A DNA stretch of 10,243 nucleotides from CADDYX01 sp045809925. Lineage in GTDB: Bacteria > Verrucomicrobiota > Verrucomicrobiia > Chthoniobacterales > UBA10450. Location: NCBI GenBank assembly GCA_045809925.1, contig JBJMWX010000012.1, positions 1 to 10,243 of the forward strand, given 5' to 3'. Below, piece by piece: positions 6,341 to 10,243 of this stretch (positions within the stretch are counted from its first letter, which is position 1; each line of letters begins with the position of its first letter). The translations under genes and the position numbers were made by a program. Below the pieces are notes generated by a model. That model worked only from the letters and a program-made list of their open reading frames with translations. It was not told the DNA's origin and ran no database searches.

Positions 6341-7207
6341 ATGGCCAACCCGCAGCATATGCGCAGGCGGATCCGAGGGATCCGCAACATCTCGCAGATC
6401 ACGAAGGCAATGCAGATGGTTGCTGCCTCAAAGATGCGGCGGGCCCAGAGTGCTGCGCTTGCCGGTCGGCCCTACGCGTCCCTGATGAACAAGGTGCTCG
6501 TTTCGCTGCAACAGCGCACCGATGCAAAGCTCCATCCGCTGCTCGCCGTGCGCGAAGTAAAGCGCGAGCTCGTGATCGTGTTTAGCACCGACACCGGCCT
6601 CGCCGGCGCCTTGAACACAAATCTCATGCGCGAAGCGGCGCGGTTTGACGCAGACAAGACGGTTTACGTCACAGCGGGTCGTAAAGGGCGCCAATTTCTC
6701 GCCCGCACGCGGCGCCAGTTAGTCGCCGATTTTCAGCTGCGCGATGCGCCGAGCTTCGTCGAGACCAAGGCTATTGCGCAGTTTGCCATGGAACAATTTC
6801 TAACGGGTGAGGTCGACCGGGTCTCGGTTCTGTTCACGCATTTCGTGAACACGATCAATCAACGGGCTCTCGTCCGGACGCTATTGCCGATCAGCCCGTT
6901 CGAGTTACCACATGCGCCCAGCCCTGACGGGAAGCACGACCCGATGCTCGGCTATCTTTTCGAACCGACAGCCGAGAGCGTGCTCGACGTCATGCTGCCG
7001 TATTATATCCATTATCAAGTCTATCAGATGATCCTCGATGCCCGCGCCTCCGAGCACAGCGCGCGGATGGTGGCGATGAAGAACGCGACCGACAACGCGG
7101 TCCAGCTGATCAAGGATCTGACGCTCGAATACAACAAGGTCCGTCAGGCGAGCATCACGACGGAGTTGCTCGAGATTGCGACCGCGCAGATGGCGCTCGG
7201 TGGCTAG
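6341..7207 (+). CDS. atpG: ATP synthase F1 subunit gamma
   Basis: A 288-residue gamma subunit, the central shaft whose coiled coil of N- and C-terminal helices turns inside alpha3beta3; length is near that of E. coli (287). The N-terminal helix has RRRIRGIRNISQITKAMQMV at 8-27 and continues with AASKMRRAQ. The Rossmann-like central domain opens with VIVFSTDTGLAGALNTN at 78-94. The C-terminal helix contains ASEHSARMVAMKNATDNA at 236-253 and TLEYNKVRQASITTELLEIA at 261-280, the parts that contact beta and the rotor. It starts 4 nt after the atpA stop with no Shine-Dalgarno sequence, so its translation probably depends on ribosomes leaving atpA. A perfect inverted repeat lies 26 nt after the start codon begins. 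It is followed by atpD after 11 nt. Confidence 0.96.
   Translation: MANPQHMRRRIRGIRNISQITKAMQMVAASKMRRAQSAALAGRPYASLMNKVLVSLQQRTDAKLHPLLAVREVKRELVIVFSTDTGLAGALNTNLMREAARFDADKTVYVTAGRKGRQFLARTRRQLVADFQLRDAPSFVETKAIAQFAMEQFLTGEVDRVSVLFTHFVNTINQRALVRTLLPISPFELPHAPSPDGKHDPMLGYLFEPTAESVLDVMLPYYIHYQVYQMILDARASEHSARMVAMKNATDNAVQLIKDLTLEYNKVRQASITTELLEIATAQMALGG
6367..6385 (+). other. Perfect 8-bp hairpin in early atpG
   Basis: GCGGATCC at 6367-6374 and GGATCCGC at 6378-6385 are perfect complements around the triplet GAG. In the mRNA this makes a stable stem beginning 26 nt after the A of the atpG start codon. It overlies the codons for the repeated R-I-R-G-I-R motif, so the protein sequence itself favours some symmetry, but full 8-bp matching is not required by the amino acids. 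A stem this close to a start could lower translation of gamma, needed once per three alpha and three beta; that role is inferred. Confidence 0.5.
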
Positions 7208-7218
7208 CCAACAAATTT

Positions 7219-8640
<1,422 letters not shown>

Positions 8641-8719
8641 GAGCCATTTTCCCCGTCGAGATACGCATCGGTGAGCTATTACCCTCAACAATCGATTCTC
8701 AGCCTGTAACCTTCTTCCT
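8641..8719 (+). other. atpD-atpC intergenic leader
   Basis: These 79 nt separate beta from epsilon, whereas most atp junctions here are under 12 nt or overlapping. I see no stable hairpin, T tract or clear promoter. The last nine bases before the atpC ATG are pyrimidines only (CTTCTTCCT), the opposite of a Shine-Dalgarno sequence, so atpC probably starts by a different route or by ribosomes scanning from atpD. Confidence 0.35.
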
Positions 8720-9121
8720 ATGGCGACACTAAGGCTCGAGATCGTTACACCGGAAGCGACGGCCTACTCTGAAGACGTCGACATGGTGACGCTTCCAGGA
8801 ACCGAGGGAGAGTTCGGCGTCTATCCCGCGCACGTGCCGCTGCTCACAACCTTGAAGCCTGGTGAGTTGCGGGTGACGAAAATCGGGAAGTCACAGTATC
8901 TCGCCGTCGGCGAAGGCTTCGTCGAAGTGCGTGGGGATGCTGTTTCGGTTCTTACCGACATGGCGATCACGATGGAGAAGATCGACGAATCGGCCGCCGA
9001 GGCGGCCATCGAACGGGCCCGTGCCGCGATGAAAGAGGACCTTGGGGCCGAAGAGGTAGCGACGATCCAGGCCGGAATGCAGAAGGCGCTGGCGCAACTA
9101 CGCGTTAAAAGGCGCCGTTAG
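8720..9121 (+). CDS. atpC: ATP synthase F1 subunit epsilon
   Basis: A 133-residue epsilon subunit that joins gamma to the c ring and can restrain ATP hydrolysis. The N-terminal beta sandwich (about 1-85) contains the family hallmark LPGTEGEFGVYPAHVPLLTT at 25-44 and the later strand pattern YLAVGEGFVEVRGDAVSVLT at 60-79. The C-terminal helical hairpin (about 88-130) is alanine- and charge-rich, ending in KRRR, and is full length, so an inhibitory up-state is possible in principle. Length is near the E. coli value (139). The ATG at 8720 is the natural family start. It is the last gene of the operon, followed within 17 nt by a perfect hairpin. Confidence 0.95.
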   Translation: MATLRLEIVTPEATAYSEDVDMVTLPGTEGEFGVYPAHVPLLTTLKPGELRVTKIGKSQYLAVGEGFVEVRGDAVSVLTDMAITMEKIDESAAEAAIERARAAMKEDLGAEEVATIQAGMQKALAQLRVKRRR

Positions 9122-9137
9122 GATCACAACACACAGG

Positions 9138-9155
9138 CGGTCGCCACGGCGACCG
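9138..9155 (+). terminator. Hairpin after atpC, probable operon end
   Basis: CGGTCGCC at 9138-9145 and GGCGACCG at 9148-9155 are perfect 8-bp complements around AC (a 7-bp stem with a CACG loop is the more realistic fold). It sits 16 nt after the atpC stop. The downstream sequence has only a short TTT at 9168-9170, not a proper T tract, so it could act as a weak intrinsic terminator, a mRNA 3'-end stabiliser, or allow read-through into lpxI. Confidence 0.45.
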
Positions 9156-9179
9156 ACTCTGCAACGTTTACTCCCCGTT

Positions 9180-9989
9180 GTGCAAACTCCCCGCGCTCTC
9201 GGCATCATCGCGGGAAGCGGCGTTTACCCGTTGCTGCTGGCGAATGCCGCGCGTAAAGCCGGCGTCAATCGAATCGTCGCCGCGGCCTTTCACGGCGAAA
9301 CCGATCCTGCCCTCGCGCAGCAAGTTGACCACATCGAATGGATGCGTGTCGGGCAGCTCGGGCGGCTGATCAGCACATTCAAATCCGCAACTGTGCGCGA
9401 CGCGATCATGGCGGGGCAGATCGCGCCCGCAAACCTGTTCGACCTTCGCCCGGATGTGCGCGCCCTGGTTCTTCTCGCGAAGCTGAAACAGCGCAACGCG
9501 GAGTCGATCTTCAGCGCGATCGCGGCTGAGCTGGATGCGAATGGAGTGAAGCTCCTGCCCGCGACTTCATTTCTGGAAAACCATCTTGCGCCTGCTGGCA
9601 TGATCGCCGGCAAAAAGCTGGGTCGTCGGCAGCAGGAAGATGTTCGCTATGGCTTCGAGATCGCGAAGGAGATCAGCCGATTGGATATCGGCCAAACCGT
9701 GGTCGTAAAAAACGGGACAGTGCTCGCCGTGGAAGCGTTCGATGGGAGCAACGCCGCCATCCGGCGAGGCGGCGCCCTTGCCGGCAAAGGCGCTGTGGTC
9801 GTAAAAGTTTCCAAGCCCGATCAGGATCTGCGCTTTGACGTGCCGGTTATCGGCGCCGAAACGATCAAAACCGCCGCGGAGGCGAGTATCGCGGTGATTG
9901 CAGCTGAAGCAGGACGAACTCTGCTCCTCGATCGAACCGCCGTCGTGGAGGCGGCAAACCGCGCCGGAATATCCCTCGTCGGGCTGTAG
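9180..9989 (+). CDS. lpxI: UDP-2,3-diacylglucosamine diphosphatase LpxI
   Basis: A 269-residue LpxI, which hydrolyses UDP-2,3-diacylglucosamine to lipid X (2,3-diacylglucosamine 1-phosphate) and UMP, the fourth step of lipid A synthesis, at the cytoplasmic side of the inner membrane. It replaces LpxH in lineages such as alphaproteobacteria. Signatures: ALGIIAGSGVYPLLLANAAR at 6-25, the central LFDLRPD at 86-92, FLENHLAPAGMI at 131-142, the VVVKNGTVLAVEAFDGSNAA run from 174 to 193 followed by IRRGG, and VKVSKPDQDLRFDVPVIG at 208-225. D220 in this last motif probably matches the catalytic Asp of Caulobacter LpxI. The C-terminal stretch AAEAGRTLLLD at 241-251 is also typical. The only in-frame start near the family N-terminus is GTG at 9180. 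It follows atpC by 58 nt across a hairpin, so co-transcription is uncertain. Its presence indicates an LPS-bearing outer membrane. Confidence 0.94.
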   Translation: MQTPRALGIIAGSGVYPLLLANAARKAGVNRIVAAAFHGETDPALAQQVDHIEWMRVGQLGRLISTFKSATVRDAIMAGQIAPANLFDLRPDVRALVLLAKLKQRNAESIFSAIAAELDANGVKLLPATSFLENHLAPAGMIAGKKLGRRQQEDVRYGFEIAKEISRLDIGQTVVVKNGTVLAVEAFDGSNAAIRRGGALAGKGAVVVKVSKPDQDLRFDVPVIGAETIKTAAEASIAVIAAEAGRTLLLDRTAVVEAANRAGISLVGL

Positions 9990-9990
9990 T

Positions 9991-10010
9991 GTGCGCTGTC
10001 CACAGCGCAC
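9991..10010 (+). repeat. Perfect palindrome after lpxI, REP-like
   Basis: GTGCGCTG at 9991-9998 and CAGCGCAC at 10003-10010 are perfect complements around TCCA, one base after the lpxI stop codon. No T tract follows, so it is not a standard intrinsic terminator. The left arm plus loop (9991-10003) can also pair imperfectly, 10 of 13 positions, with 10019-10031, giving two competing folds. A short GC-rich palindrome in this position fits an extragenic repeat family or a 3'-end stabiliser. Confidence 0.5.
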
Positions 10011-10053
10011 TGCCTGAGGTGGACTGTGCTCTCCAAGCGCGGTCAAATCGCCC

Positions 10054-10072
10054 CCGGATGAAGCCGGCTTTT
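10054..10072 (+). terminator. Weak terminator-like hairpin
   Basis: CCGG at 10054-10057 pairs with CCGG at 10064-10067 across a 6-nt loop and is followed by CTTTTG, including four T residues at 10069-10072. The stem is only 4 bp, so it is at best a weak intrinsic terminator after lpxI. Confidence 0.25.
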
Positions 10073-10110
10073 GATCTTGCGCTCTCTATGCCAGTCTCAC
10101 GCGCCTGAGC

Positions 10111-10243
10111 GTGCGTCGCATATCGAAACGAGCATGGTGGTGGATCGGCGTGGCGGCGCTGTTCGCGACCTGCGTTGTTTTAAAGCTGAACGGCTCCTCT
10201 GTTGGCGTTTGGCAGGAAGTACTGCGCGAACCCGGCCGGCCGA
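10111..10243 (+). CDS. N-terminus of a membrane-anchored protein, partial
   Basis: From GTG at 10111 the frame stays open to the window end, giving 44 codons. The N-terminus is basic (RRISKR at 2-7), followed by a hydrophobic stretch at about 8-25 beginning WWWIGVAALFATCVV, then a polar segment KLNGSSVGVWQEVLREPG at 25-42. This is an uncleaved signal-anchor or first-helix pattern with the N-terminus inside the cell. An in-frame stop at 10072-10074 and no in-frame ATG make GTG the likely start, although no ribosome-binding sequence is evident. I do not recognise the family from this piece; a larger multi-pass membrane protein is possible but unproven. Confidence 0.5.
   Translation, partial: MRRISKRAWWWIGVAALFATCVVLKLNGSSVGVWQEVLREPGRP

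Noticed and set aside
10088..10108. Six-codon ATG reading frame just before the last gene, as a leader peptide
   Set aside because: No regulatory codon run, ribosome site or attenuator structure accompanies it; a frame this short is expected by chance.

Overview
The window is a compact, GC-rich, bacterial housekeeping segment in which every supported gene lies on the + strand. Order: Obg GTPase; a family-4-type glycosyltransferase; the complete F1Fo ATP synthase operon in canonical order (a, c, b, delta, alpha, gamma, beta, epsilon); LpxI of lipid A synthesis; and the first 44 codons of a membrane-anchored protein cut by the window end. LpxI implies a Gram-negative cell with an LPS-type outer membrane. 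LpxI next to the atp genes, an a subunit with an N-terminal signal-like segment, and nearly absent Shine-Dalgarno sequences make me suspect Verrucomicrobiota (Spartobacteria/Chthoniobacterales-like). That placement is tentative, because no rRNA or marker comparison is possible here.

Region by region: 1-69 is a short leader without a recognisable gene. 70-1197 encodes Obg and 1236-2462 the glycosyltransferase. 2463-2622 is a 160-nt gap that probably carries the atp promoter; no atpI-like gene lies in it. 2623-9121 is the ATP synthase: atpB, E, F and H encode Fo plus delta, and atpA, G, D and C encode the rest of F1. The membrane rotor (c ring) and stator (a, b2) move ions, the gamma/epsilon shaft carries rotation, and alpha3beta3 makes ATP, with delta holding the stator to alpha. 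Catalytic and ion-path residues are intact, and the c subunit looks proton-coupled rather than sodium-coupled. 9138-9155 is a perfect hairpin after atpC, suggesting the operon end. 9180-9989 is lpxI, followed by a second perfect palindrome and a weak terminator-like hairpin. The last gene starts at about 10111.

I found no mobile element, CRISPR, tRNA, rRNA or novel system. The points worth a second look are subtle: a delta subunit about 47 residues short of the usual length; several perfect hairpins at or near gene junctions of the atp operon, which could tune subunit stoichiometry; a REP-like palindrome after lpxI with an alternative pairing partner; an insertion in the Obg glycine-rich domain; and the general lack of Shine-Dalgarno sites.
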